From assembly GCF_010727325.1 (NCBI RefSeq), contig NZ_AP022566.1, positions 62,001-126,000 on the forward strand: a DNA stretch of 64,000 bases, read 5' to 3'. The position numbers were made by a program, and so were the translations under genes. The notes beneath the pieces are model-generated. The model did no database searches and was not told the DNA's origin. It was given only the letters and a program-made list of their open reading frames with translations. The stretch is from Mycolicibacterium alvei. GTDB lineage: Bacteria; Actinomycetota; Actinomycetes; Mycobacteriales; Mycobacteriaceae. This document shows positions 56,491-63,862 of the stretch, piece by piece (the first letter of the stretch is position 1; each line of letters begins with the position of its first letter).

Positions 56491-57330
56491 TCAGTTCGCA
56501 GCTGAGCAGCTCTGCCGGATCACTTCTCCGAGTGCTTTCACGGCCTTCCAATACGCATCGTCGCTGACGCGATAGGTGGGGAGCCGGTTGGCGTACTCGA
56601 GTTCGTAGGCCGCTTGCGCGCGCAACAGGCCGGCCAGGAACTGGTCCTGGGTTGCGTCTGCCAGACGTCTGGCGTCTGCGGCCTGCGCCTTCAGTACCGG
56701 AATCACCGCCAATGCCACGGCTCGCTGTTCGGCGGGCCACTGCACCGACGAGACCTGCGGATCCATTCGGACCCAGTCCTTCTGTTTGCCGGCATAGCTG
56801 TCGGTGAGCTGGTTCCACTCCTCACACACAGGGTCCTTGCGCAGCGGCACGACAGGTTCAGCGGCCACCGCTGGGGGCGCTGGCGCGGTCTCGGTGACTG
56901 TGACCGACACCGGGGCGGCGGCTTCGGCCGACGGCCCCGCGGTGAAATGTCCAATCAGCCCTCCAGCCAAGCCTCCGACGATCAGCCCGATCGCCGCGGC
57001 GGCACCGATGGCCCGCTTGGCCTTGGCCCGGCCAGCTCCTGATGCCATGCGGCGCCGCTCGTGGCCGACGACGACGCCGAACGCGGCATCTCGGCGAGAG
57101 CGGATCTCAGTGACTGCTACTTCGATCGCGGCCGCCGGGGTGCCGATATCGGCGAGCTCTTTGACGAACCGGGCCACGCCGACGAGCTCACCGCTGTACC
57201 TGGGTCGGGGAGCAGGCTCCTCGGCTGGCAGGAACCGCTCGACGAAGTCGATCCGCAGGCCCGACTCCTCGGCCATCTCCGACGCGGAGAGCCAGCGGTT
57301 GGCCGCAGGATAGGACCCACTGCTGCTCAT
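56491..57330 (-). CDS. Membrane protein with MerR-like N-terminus, 279 aa
   Basis: ATG 57330 lies behind GAGGGTGA, and TACAAT (57381-57376) is a good -10. Residues 10-70 look like a MerR-type winged helix (RWLSASEMAEESGLRIDFVE then VKELADIGTPAAAIE). One membrane helix (AIGAAAAIGLIVGGLAGGLI) follows near 115. The outer part has a Pro/Ala linker, CEEWNQLTDSYAGKQKDWVR and a C-terminal Cys, suggesting a disulfide. A DNA-binding-like head joined to an external sensor is the simplest reading. Confidence 0.7.
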   Translation of the reverse strand: MSSSGSYPAANRWLSASEMAEESGLRIDFVERFLPAEEPAPRPRYSGELVGVARFVKELADIGTPAAAIEVAVTEIRSRRDAAFGVVVGHERRRMASGAGRAKAKRAIGAAAAIGLIVGGLAGGLIGHFTAGPSAEAAAPVSVTVTETAPAPPAVAAEPVVPLRKDPVCEEWNQLTDSYAGKQKDWVRMDPQVSSVQWPAEQRAVALAVIPVLKAQAADARRLADATQDQFLAGLLRAQAAYELEYANRLPTYRVSDDAYWKAVKALGEVIRQSCSAAN

Positions 57331-57450
57331 ACGTTCGTCACCCTCACCCGAGCCTGCGCACCGTTTCGTCGAGGCATTGTAGGGCGACATTGCGCACGAG
57401 TGCACCGCCCAGGTTCAGTCGCGCGCGTCGGCCTTCTCTTCGCTGAGGCG

Positions 57451-57762
57451 TCACCAGATGTTGCGCGCCTTAGCCTCCCATTCGGCTTGGCCGGCAGCGA
57501 CGTGGCGCAGTTGGGTCGCCAGCGCTCCAACGCCGTCCGGGGACGCTGTTCCTGCCGACTGGATCCGCTCGGCCAGGTCCCACACCGACCGTGCCAAGGC
57601 TCCCGGGCCTCCCGGGCCCGCTGACAGGACTTCGGCCAAGTCCTGTAGCCGCTTCACTACCGAAGCCAAAGCGGTCGGGCTATCGATCTGGGCCTGACCG
57701 AGCTGTTCTCCAATACCGGCAACGTCAATAGCTGCGGCACTGATCTGTTCCGAAGTCAACAT
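57451..57762 (-). CDS. Small helical protein, 103 aa
   Basis: ATG 57762 immediately follows GGGGGGGA; TACACT upstream gives a -10. The sequence is helical, Ala/Leu/Gln-rich: ISAAAIDVAGIGEQLGQAQI, ALARSVWDLAERIQSAGTA, and ends W. The size suggests a WXG-like helical hairpin, but the WXG motif and typical sequence are absent, so I leave it unnamed. It is divergent from the lipoprotein gene. Confidence 0.55.
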   Translation of the reverse strand: MLTSEQISAAAIDVAGIGEQLGQAQIDSPTALASVVKRLQDLAEVLSAGPGGPGALARSVWDLAERIQSAGTASPDGVGALATQLRHVAAGQAEWEAKARNIW

Positions 57763-57920
57763 TCCCCCCCTTGCTGTTCATCGCGTTGACCTGAGTGTAT
57801 TGCCAGACTCGCTGGCTGGTGGGCTTGCCACTTTGTTCAGAGCTTCGAATCCGGTCCCGCGTTCGCCTTCCCAATGAGACGATCAAATCGGTTCCTAGCA
57901 AATCACGGGAGGGGCCGCTG

Positions 57921-59117
57921 ATGACCCGGTTTCATCGCGCAAACGCCGACCCCGCGGTGTCCCCGCTACCTAGCCGGCACTGCGTGACGCAACGGATCAC
58001 TGGGCGCCGGGCGCGACGTTCTGCGATGAGATCTTCACTCGTCGGAGTTGCCGTTGCGCTGGCCGCAGGGTGCTCGGGTAGCCCTCATATGGGTGCAGGC
58101 ATGGGCGGGATGTCTGGAAATCTCCTTTCGGAGTGCGTCGATGCGATCGGCCCCAATTCCACACCGGAGCAACTCGTGGACGCCGCACTCGCCGCGGAGG
58201 TGACCAATCCCCTCACAGGTCAGCCGATCACTGTTTCGCAGCAATTGGCACAGGACAAAATTCCTGTCACAGAGAAGTTCCACCGCGATCTTGTCGAGAG
58301 CATTTTCACGGATGTCCCGGCCGGCGGTGACGCGGCGTTCGCCTCCGCCGCCTGCCAGGTGCCGGGCTGGGACATCCGAAACGGCAGCTTCGTCTACATG
58401 TTCGGCCCGATCCCGTCGAATGCAGCTGATCATGACAGAGTCGCCAAGACTCCCCACTTGCTTCGCGGTTTCGGCCGCCAGCAGTGCTCAGGCAGGAGCG
58501 GCGATCCCAAACGATGGGACCAAGAAGAGCACGCGCTCAAGACCACGATTGATGAAGCTAGAGCGGATCCCGAGGCCTACAAACGTTCGCAGCTGGCTGA
58601 GACCGACGAATACATAGCCAACGGCGGGAAGTTCCTTGCGACGAGCCCGCTGGCCGCTGATCCGGTGTTCCTCGCGATAGTCAAAGACTCGCGCGAGCGG
58701 CTCAACGCCGAACCCGCGCAAGAGACAGTCAAACGACTCGAGGCTGCCTTCGCGATCAGTCAACAACTCCCCTTTGAACACCAGTGCCCCCAGTTCCGCC
58801 ATGGTGTACCGACATTGGGGCGCGAGAAACCATTCGAGTGGGCCGAAGGGTTCGGCGGTGCACAGCCCGAATCGATCTCGCTGGCCTCGACGGCCAGCAG
58901 CTCGGTCAGCGACATCACCTGGCAGTCGTGGGGTCAGCCCCGAGCCATCGGCCATGGAGTCACGTTCCACGGTGTCGACGAACCCAAGTCCGAGATCTTC
59001 GTCATCGCATTCGACCTAGGCGACTGCGACGGTCATCCTGCCTACCGCAAGGTGGTCCGGACTTCTGACCCCGACGAGTTCGACCCAGGCGACGCAACCG
59101 ACGTTTGCCCTGAATAG
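57921..59117 (+). CDS. Exported lipoprotein, 398 aa
   Basis: The start is ATG 57921, because GGGAGGGG lies 7 nt upstream; ATG 58026 gives a shorter form without a ribosome site. After a basic leader with RRARRS comes a hydrophobic stretch and V-A-L-A-A-G-C, a lipobox with Cys near residue 48. The twin-arginine pair just upstream could mean Tat export. The mature protein is about 350 aa, with VDAIGPNSTPEQLVDAALAA and LKTTIDEARADPEAYKRSQL. Likely cell-surface exposed. Function unknown. Confidence 0.65.
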   Translation: MTRFHRANADPAVSPLPSRHCVTQRITGRRARRSAMRSSLVGVAVALAAGCSGSPHMGAGMGGMSGNLLSECVDAIGPNSTPEQLVDAALAAEVTNPLTGQPITVSQQLAQDKIPVTEKFHRDLVESIFTDVPAGGDAAFASAACQVPGWDIRNGSFVYMFGPIPSNAADHDRVAKTPHLLRGFGRQQCSGRSGDPKRWDQEEHALKTTIDEARADPEAYKRSQLAETDEYIANGGKFLATSPLAADPVFLAIVKDSRERLNAEPAQETVKRLEAAFAISQQLPFEHQCPQFRHGVPTLGREKPFEWAEGFGGAQPESISLASTASSSVSDITWQSWGQPRAIGHGVTFHGVDEPKSEIFVIAFDLGDCDGHPAYRKVVRTSDPDEFDPGDATDVCPE

Positions 59118-59143
59118 ACACCCGAGTCTTCCTGTGCGCCACA

Positions 59144-59160
59144 GTGACTTGCGCAGTCAC
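59144..59160. terminator. Hairpin between convergent genes
   Basis: GTGACT and AGTCAC form a 6-bp stem around TGCGC, 27 nt after the lipoprotein stop and 12 nt after the XRE stop, so it could end both transcripts. Confidence 0.5.
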
Positions 59161-59171
59161 AGAGCGGGCAA

Positions 59172-59528
59172 CTACACGACCGGTTCGCCGGCGTAGGCGA
59201 TCTGACCTCCGCTTCGGATGATGGCCTCGGCCGCGGCGCTGCGATGGAGGCGGGCCGGGATGGGCCGCAGCTGTGGGTGGGCCTCCCATAGTCGCTCATC
59301 GGTCTCGAAGGTGATTAACGGGTCGCGATCGCCTGCGGCGAGCTCGTCGACCAGCTGCGCATATCGCCGTTCGAGTTGGGCGATCTGCTCGACATTGCGT
59401 TCCGAGATCCCCTGGGCGCCGCGCTCCCAGCGGCGGACGTTTCGTTCGTCGACGCCGAGTACCTGAGCGAGTCCTTCAGCGGTGAGGCCGAGACGTTCTC
59501 GGCGGCAGCGGATTTCAGCCGGATTCAT
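59172..59528 (-). CDS. XRE-family regulator
   Basis: This encodes 118 aa from ATG 59528. The helix-turn-helix is textbook: RCRRERLGLTAEGLAQVLGV then DERNVRRWERGAQGISERNV. The rest of the protein is acidic and helical, then strand-like (HPQLRPIPARLHRSAAAEAI). It follows the MTETV gene on the same strand and probably recognises the palindrome at 59965-59988 in their shared upstream region. It is a candidate autorepressor. Confidence 0.75.
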   Translation of the reverse strand: MNPAEIRCRRERLGLTAEGLAQVLGVDERNVRRWERGAQGISERNVEQIAQLERRYAQLVDELAAGDRDPLITFETDERLWEAHPQLRPIPARLHRSAAAEAIIRSGGQIAYAGEPVV

Positions 59529-59595
59529 AGCTCAGCAGGCCTCCTTAGGCTCTGTATGTGCGGTGCGCGACGGAGCGCCGCGGCGGGCAGCGGGT

Positions 59596-59907
59596 TCACC
59601 ACCACCCGGCTTCGCGGCCCTGACGATCGATTGCGCACAGTTCGACGACCGTGGTGGAGCACAGGCGCTTGTACTCATCGACAGCCTTTCCTGCCGCTTC
59701 CTGGCGGCTGGCGCCACGGCGCGCGATCGACGTGGTTACCCCGAAAGGATGACGGGCCTCAGTCTGAGCCGTCCACACGGGCCGGCGCACAGCGCCGGTG
59801 AGCAAGTCGACCGAGCGGACCTTGACCACCTCGCCGATCACGCGTCCGTCCAGCATGATCGCGTACTGCCCGATTCCGGTCCTGCGGAAGGTGACGGTTT
59901 CAGTCAT
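59596..59907 (-). CDS. Hypothetical protein, 103 aa
   Basis: ATG 59907 has AAGGAGG 6 nt upstream, one of the strongest ribosome sites here. The product has a strand-rich N-terminus (TVTFRRTGIGQYAIMLDGRV then IGEVVKVRSVDLLTG) and a basic helical C-terminus. It is the first gene after the operator promoter and is transcribed with the XRE regulator. It could be a toxin or effector in a two-gene unit; unproven. Confidence 0.6.
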   Translation of the reverse strand: MTETVTFRRTGIGQYAIMLDGRVIGEVVKVRSVDLLTGAVRRPVWTAQTEARHPFGVTTSIARRGASRQEAAGKAVDEYKRLCSTTVVELCAIDRQGREAGWW

Positions 59908-59961
59908 GGGGTGCCTCCTTGGGCGGTTGCGGTCTGGGTAATCCCTGACCGGACTTCCACC

Positions 59962-59990
59962 ACCGTACACCCGGTAAACCGGGTGTACAA
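59962..59990 (-). promoter_or_regulatory. Promoter with palindromic operator filling the spacer
   Basis: TTGTAC (59990-59985), 17 bp and TACGGT (59967-59962). The 24-bp palindrome 59965-59988 (arms GTACACCCGGT and ACCGGGTGTAC, 2-bp centre) spans almost all of it, so its binding protein must repress. The neighbouring XRE protein is the likely one. Confidence 0.75.
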
Positions 59991-60018
59991 GTGTTTGTCT
60001 CCTAGACTGCGCGCATGC

Positions 60019-60672
60019 CTACTGAGCAGCCGTCGGCGCCGCGTCGAGATCGACGACTGGCGCTGACTGCGTCGGATTCTCATCGGCACTGAATACATCG
60101 GCGACCACGGCCGCATCAGTGGCCGCGGTGCGCCATTCGATGATCTGCGCCCGATCGGTGCCCCCCGCTACCTGACGCTGCCACTCGCTGATCACCGTGT
60201 CTGTCAGGTCGGCGTGACGAATCACCCGACGCTCCACCAGAACGAACCCACCCTCAGTCAGCCAGTCGACGTAGCGCTCAGGCCCTATGAAGGCCCGCTC
60301 AAAGGCCCGCTGCCGGGCTCGTCGCACCCGCAGTCCTTGCGGTAGTCGCTTGAGCCGCGGCGACACCAACCGCACCGTCTTGGACCACGACAGGAAAGTG
60401 CCCCCGAACATGGCCGCCAGGTGCTGCCCGGCTCCTTCACCGTGTAGTCGCGCCTGTTCGACCATCGCGTCGCTGGCTCCGGTCGTGCGCGCGTAGCGGG
60501 CGCAGGATTGCGCCATCTCTTCGCGTTGCTCTCTGGGCTCGCCGGCATCGAGGTTTTTCAACCAGTAGGCGGCGGCCGAGACCTGACGTAGCGCGCGGGT
60601 CTGCTCACGAGCTGCGGTGCGGTCGCGGTATTGGCTGGCGCGCCGAAGCCGTTCCCGGTCAGTGGGAATCAC
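60019..60672 (-). CDS. Hypothetical protein, 217 aa
   Basis: The start is GTG 60672, 6 nt after GGAGAG. The protein is helical and Arg/Gln-rich: RASQYRDRTAAREQTRALRQ then QSCARYARTTGASDAMVEQA, with a hydrophobic middle (LAAMFGGTFLSWSKTVRLVS) and RYVDWLTEGGFVLVERRVIR near 150. The tail is acidic and disordered. No family recognised. It is coupled to a small gene at 60674. Confidence 0.6.
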   Translation of the reverse strand: MIPTDRERLRRASQYRDRTAAREQTRALRQVSAAAYWLKNLDAGEPREQREEMAQSCARYARTTGASDAMVEQARLHGEGAGQHLAAMFGGTFLSWSKTVRLVSPRLKRLPQGLRVRRARQRAFERAFIGPERYVDWLTEGGFVLVERRVIRHADLTDTVISEWQRQVAGGTDRAQIIEWRTAATDAAVVADVFSADENPTQSAPVVDLDAAPTAAQ

Positions 60673-60673
60673 G

Positions 60674-60805
60674 TCACTCTCCTTTCCTGAGCTCCCGCAG
60701 CGCGATTCGCGCTGCGACACGACGGTGTGCGCCGCAGGCCCAGATCCGTTCGGCCACGGGTGTATTCGAATCGCATACCTGCATCATGCGCTGGGGGTAC
60801 GACAT
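60674..60805 (-). CDS. Possible tiny basic protein, 43 aa
   Basis: From ATG 60805 the frame reads MSYPQRMMQVCDSNTPVAER then WACGAHRRVAARIALRELRK and stops at TGA 60676-60674, 1 nt before the 60672 gene starts. The C-terminal part looks coding. The start is uncertain, as the frame continues upstream and no ribosome site is visible. Confidence 0.4.
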   Translation of the reverse strand: MSYPQRMMQVCDSNTPVAERIWACGAHRRVAARIALRELRKGE

Positions 60806-60932
60806 GCTCGGCGGTGCGAAATGTTCTGGGCTATAGGCGATAGGACTATCCACCGGCGCGAATCGCTGTGCGCAGCTGTCGTTTGATGCCAGCCGCGGGC
60901 AGCGCCGCACCCCCGGGTGCACACCACGCGTA

Positions 60933-61817
60933 CTAGTGGTTGCGCATCTGTGCGACGGTGACCGGTCGCCACCGGGCCAAGCCACCCGGGCCGTCGAAGT
61001 GTTCCGGCGCTGCCCGCCACAGAGGCGGATACGCAGTGATGACGGGGTGACCCGACTCCCCGGCGAAATTGCGGGGATGATCGTGGCCCGCCTTCTCCGG
61101 TTCCAGGTGCGTGACAGCGACGATTGCAGCCGGCGCTGTCCAGATTTCGAACAGAGTGTGCGGCGGCAGCGCGTTGGGCCCCAACCCCAGGTCGCTGTTG
61201 ACATACGAGGCACGTGCTCGACTGCCCGAAGACCATGGCTCGGCCACGCACGCGATGTCATTGATCAAGACGGCGTTCGGGTTCTGGCCAGCGCGCATAC
61301 TCATGGAGCGGTAGAAGGGTATCGGGCTGGCGGTCAGCCCCAGCGCGTGTGCGATTGTCTGTGCCAGGTGACCGAATCTCACCGCGGCGGTCCAGATTTC
61401 GCGCTGCTCGTGGCGCCAGTCCCAGTTGGGTTCGTTCATGAGTCGCATGTGTTGTCTCTCGGCGACGGTGGCATGCTCACCAACCAGACGCCCTAGGGGC
61501 GCGAGTGGCATCGCGGAGCTGATCGCCAGCTCGGTCAGAAACTGCTGCCGCTTCACCAGGTTGTCGACGGGAATGTGTGTGTTGCCAAGGAAATCGCGTG
61601 CCGCGAATTCGTCGCGGAGGCGGCCGGTGTCCACTGAGACCGCGAGTAGCGCCAGGACGAGCAGTTCGCGGCGATTGTGCGGATTCTCGGGCTCCACGCC
61701 GCCCAGTAGGTCCTTGGCGGCACGACTGACTTGCCAGCCGGAGCCGCCCGCGTCGAGCCAGTCGTCCAGGGCCCGCCAATGATCCAGCAGCGCCCCATAC
61801 TTCACCGGCGGTTTCAC
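60933..61817 (-). CDS. Hypothetical protein, 294 aa
   Basis: The start is taken as GTG 61817, 38 nt after the kinase stop; GTG 61805 is an alternative. The N-terminal 120 residues are helical (YGALLDHWRALDDWLDAGGS; RRELLVLALLAVSVDTGRLR). Later comes WDWRHEQREIWTAAVRFGHL, then INDIACVAEPWSSGSRARAS and HTLFEIWTAPAAIVAVTHLE. No metal or nucleotide motif is recognised. It is in one operon with the P-loop kinase, so they may act together. Confidence 0.65.
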   Translation of the reverse strand: MKPPVKYGALLDHWRALDDWLDAGGSGWQVSRAAKDLLGGVEPENPHNRRELLVLALLAVSVDTGRLRDEFAARDFLGNTHIPVDNLVKRQQFLTELAISSAMPLAPLGRLVGEHATVAERQHMRLMNEPNWDWRHEQREIWTAAVRFGHLAQTIAHALGLTASPIPFYRSMSMRAGQNPNAVLINDIACVAEPWSSGSRARASYVNSDLGLGPNALPPHTLFEIWTAPAAIVAVTHLEPEKAGHDHPRNFAGESGHPVITAYPPLWRAAPEHFDGPGGLARWRPVTVAQMRNH

Positions 61818-61855
61818 CGCGACATGTTGGGCATGCCGGGTGCGCCTCGGCCACC

Positions 61856-62326
61856 TCACAGGCGAGCCAGAGAGTCGATTGGTTCGAGGGTCCACTGAGC
61901 ATTTCGGCTCATGTCCACGATGACCTCCTCCGGCACGAAGCGGCCACCGGATGCGGCCCGACGGCGGTTGCGGCGCAGACATTCGTCTACCGGCGTAAGC
62001 AGGGTGACACGTTCGTAGCGAGCACCGTGCCGTCCGGCCAGCGCTACCCACTGGGCCAGATGCTCGGCTTCGAGGTTGGTAGCGTCAATCACGATGGACT
62101 TACCATCCCGGAGCGCGAGAACGGCCAAGCGCCTCTCCACGCCAGTGACGATCAGTTCCTGCAACTCGGTGAGCCCACGGTACTTGCGGTACAGCAGGAA
62201 TCGAATCTGGTCACGGTTGATGATGACGCGATGCCCCGGGTCGAGATCCCGCCAGGCGCGGGCCCAGGTGCTCTTGCCTGAACCTGGCAGTCCTTGCAGG
62301 ATGAACACCACCGGATGAATTGGCAT
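61856..62326 (-). CDS. P-loop kinase (AAA_33 type)
   Basis: ATG 62326 lies 6 nt after the -10 box, so the mRNA is leaderless. In the 156-aa protein, ILQGLPGSGKSTWARAW near residue 10 is a Walker A, DQIRFLL follows near 40, VIDATNLE near 78 is the Walker B/acceptor region, and RRNRRRAASG near 123 is an Arg lid. This matches small P-loop kinases related to polynucleotide kinase and zeta-toxin-like enzymes. An RNA-repair or toxin role is possible, but neither is proven. Confidence 0.75.
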   Translation of the reverse strand: MPIHPVVFILQGLPGSGKSTWARAWRDLDPGHRVIINRDQIRFLLYRKYRGLTELQELIVTGVERRLAVLALRDGKSIVIDATNLEAEHLAQWVALAGRHGARYERVTLLTPVDECLRRNRRRAASGGRFVPEEVIVDMSRNAQWTLEPIDSLARL

Positions 62327-62332
62327 GCCATT

Positions 62333-62361
62333 ATCGTAATGCGGTACCGCATTAATGGCAA
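62333..62361 (-). promoter_or_regulatory. Leaderless promoter with palindromic operator in the spacer
   Basis: TTGCCA (62361-62356), 17 bp and TACGAT (62338-62333) precede the ATG by 6 nt. The perfect palindrome TAATGCGGTACCGCATTA (62337-62354) occupies the spacer. Same design as 16294-16322, with a different operator sequence. Confidence 0.75.
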
Positions 62362-62455
62362 GCCATATTTTCGGTGGGTCAACAACGCCCCAACGCCATC
62401 TACCTTTCGACCGGGCGCAGCCTGGAAAACTGATGATGCCGACCGCCAGCAGCAC

Positions 62456-63412
62456 CTATCGAGGACAGGTGTCGAACTGTTCTCGCAGCTGGTTCTGCAA
62501 CGCGATCTCATCAGCTGACAGGTACTTTTCGGGATGCTGCTCCAGGTGGGAGTCGGGGTAGCTGCAATCCCCGACATCAACTGACCCCTCGTACTGCTTG
62601 GTGATGTCCTGCGGCGCCGTATGCCAGGTCAACCAAAGCGGACGGCCGGGGCCCGCACCGACGATGCTGATGATGTCAACCAGCGCACGGTAGGTGGATT
62701 GACGGCTCACCACGACTCCAAGATCGGCGATCGTCGCATCACGCACAGCGATCCGGTTGAGTTGGGCCGGCATGGTCTCGATCTGCCGGTGGATGCGTTG
62801 CTCTTGGTCACGCGACAGCGGCAGGGTCACCCGCCAGTTCGGTGCCGCAGAGTCGACAGGTAGCAGATTCACGGTGCCGGCCGTGACACCGACGTTTCGA
62901 ACCGCCTGCAGCACTTCCGGTATCGGCGTGGACAGTTGCCGGACCGTCAGCCAGTTATTGGTAGCCCAGTCGATCTGCACAGTGGGCGACGTCGAAGCGA
63001 TGGCAGCTGCCAACGAGCGCAGCGCTGTGCTGTCAGTAGCAACATCGGCTGCATTGAGTGACTTGACGTCTCGCACGACGGTGACCGCTGGCACCTCGCC
63101 AATCCGCAGTCGCAGCCGTTTCAGGTAATCGGCCGAACCATCACCGTGCGCACTGGATACCGCTTGCGCAACGCCGCTGATCTGGCCCGCCTCGGCGGCC
63201 GGCATCTGCACGTTGAGCGTGGCTATCGAGTCCAGCTCATCCTCGTCGTAGCCCACCCAGGCCTTCGCCACCCCGGGCATGGAGCTGATCGTCACCTCCA
63301 GTGGGTCGGTGTCGATCATTCGCACAACCCGGCACGCCGCGGTCAGTCCCACCAACACGCCTACCACGGCCAGCAGAGCTGCCGCCCTCAACCTCCAGCG
63401 CCGAACATCCAT
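62456..63412 (-). CDS. Exported lipoprotein, 318 aa
   Basis: ATG 63412 has GGAGAG upstream. Basic MDVRRWRLR, a hydrophobic core (AAALLAVVGVLVGLTAAC) and the lipobox L-T-A-A-C with Cys near residue 27 are clear. The mature part contains two similar alpha/beta modules (SSMPGVAKAWVGYDEDELDS; MPAQLNRIAVRDATIADLGV) suggesting a duplicated domain, and it ends with a Cys-containing tail (DVGDCSYPDSHLEQ; FDTCPR). It likely faces the cell wall space. Family not named. Confidence 0.7.
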   Translation of the reverse strand: MDVRRWRLRAAALLAVVGVLVGLTAACRVVRMIDTDPLEVTISSMPGVAKAWVGYDEDELDSIATLNVQMPAAEAGQISGVAQAVSSAHGDGSADYLKRLRLRIGEVPAVTVVRDVKSLNAADVATDSTALRSLAAAIASTSPTVQIDWATNNWLTVRQLSTPIPEVLQAVRNVGVTAGTVNLLPVDSAAPNWRVTLPLSRDQEQRIHRQIETMPAQLNRIAVRDATIADLGVVVSRQSTYRALVDIISIVGAGPGRPLWLTWHTAPQDITKQYEGSVDVGDCSYPDSHLEQHPEKYLSADEIALQNQLREQFDTCPR

Positions 63413-63504
63413 CGTGGCATTCTCTCCGCACACCGCCCTGCATCGGAGCACCAATTTCGACCCGGGGATGTTGCACCGCACCGCGGTGCAGGACTGACGG
63501 CCGC

Positions 63505-63729
63505 TCAGCCGTTTCCTTGCCTCAAGGTGGCAATGAGCACAGAACGAACCGGAGCGTTCTCGTCCGCCGCCAAATCGACCAAGGCACGCATGACGTCGGC
63601 CTTACTCAGTGTTCGACGGCCCGTTTCGCGACGAAGGCCATACAGAAGCTCGTCCCACTGGCCAACCTCGTTTCCGTCGAGCCTGATCGACCAGTTCACC
63701 TTGCCGGGGTCCACATCGGGCGACGTCAC
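63505..63729 (-). CDS. Ribbon-helix-helix-like small DNA-binding protein
   Basis: The start is GTG 63729, 8 nt after TAGAAT; upstream in-frame ATG codons lie at or above the promoter boxes. The 74-aa product has VNWSIRLDGNEVGQWDELLY then RTLSKADVMRALVDLAADEN, a strand followed by two helices as in ribbon-helix-helix repressors and small partition proteins. It likely binds the palindrome that controls its own promoter and the divergent gene. Confidence 0.65.
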   Translation of the reverse strand: MTSPDVDPGKVNWSIRLDGNEVGQWDELLYGLRRETGRRTLSKADVMRALVDLAADENAPVRSVLIATLRQGNG

Positions 63730-63737
63730 AGAACGTG

Positions 63738-63802
63738 ATTCTAGAGCTCCTGCACGCATGCGCGCAATACGTCTTGCGCGCATGCGCGCATGCATGTAAA
63801 TT
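63738..63802. promoter_or_regulatory. Divergent promoters sharing one palindrome
   Basis: The palindrome 63755-63786 has 13-bp arms ending in GCGCGCAA and TTGCGCGC. Each arm supplies a TTGCGC -35 box: leftward with an 18-bp spacer to TAGAAT (63743-63738), rightward with a 17-bp spacer to TAAATT (63797-63802). Further GCGCATG and GCATG repeats continue rightward. Confidence 0.75.
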
Positions 63803-63862
63803 TGCGCACAGACACAGCGGGAAACGCATAGTGCCGCTCCCGAGAACAGGCAGAGGTGGCCC

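Noticed and set aside
60016..60093. Plus-strand 25-codon ORF, 6 nt after TAGACT
   Set aside because: A leaderless layout is possible, but it is antisense to the end of the 217-aa gene and has no other support.
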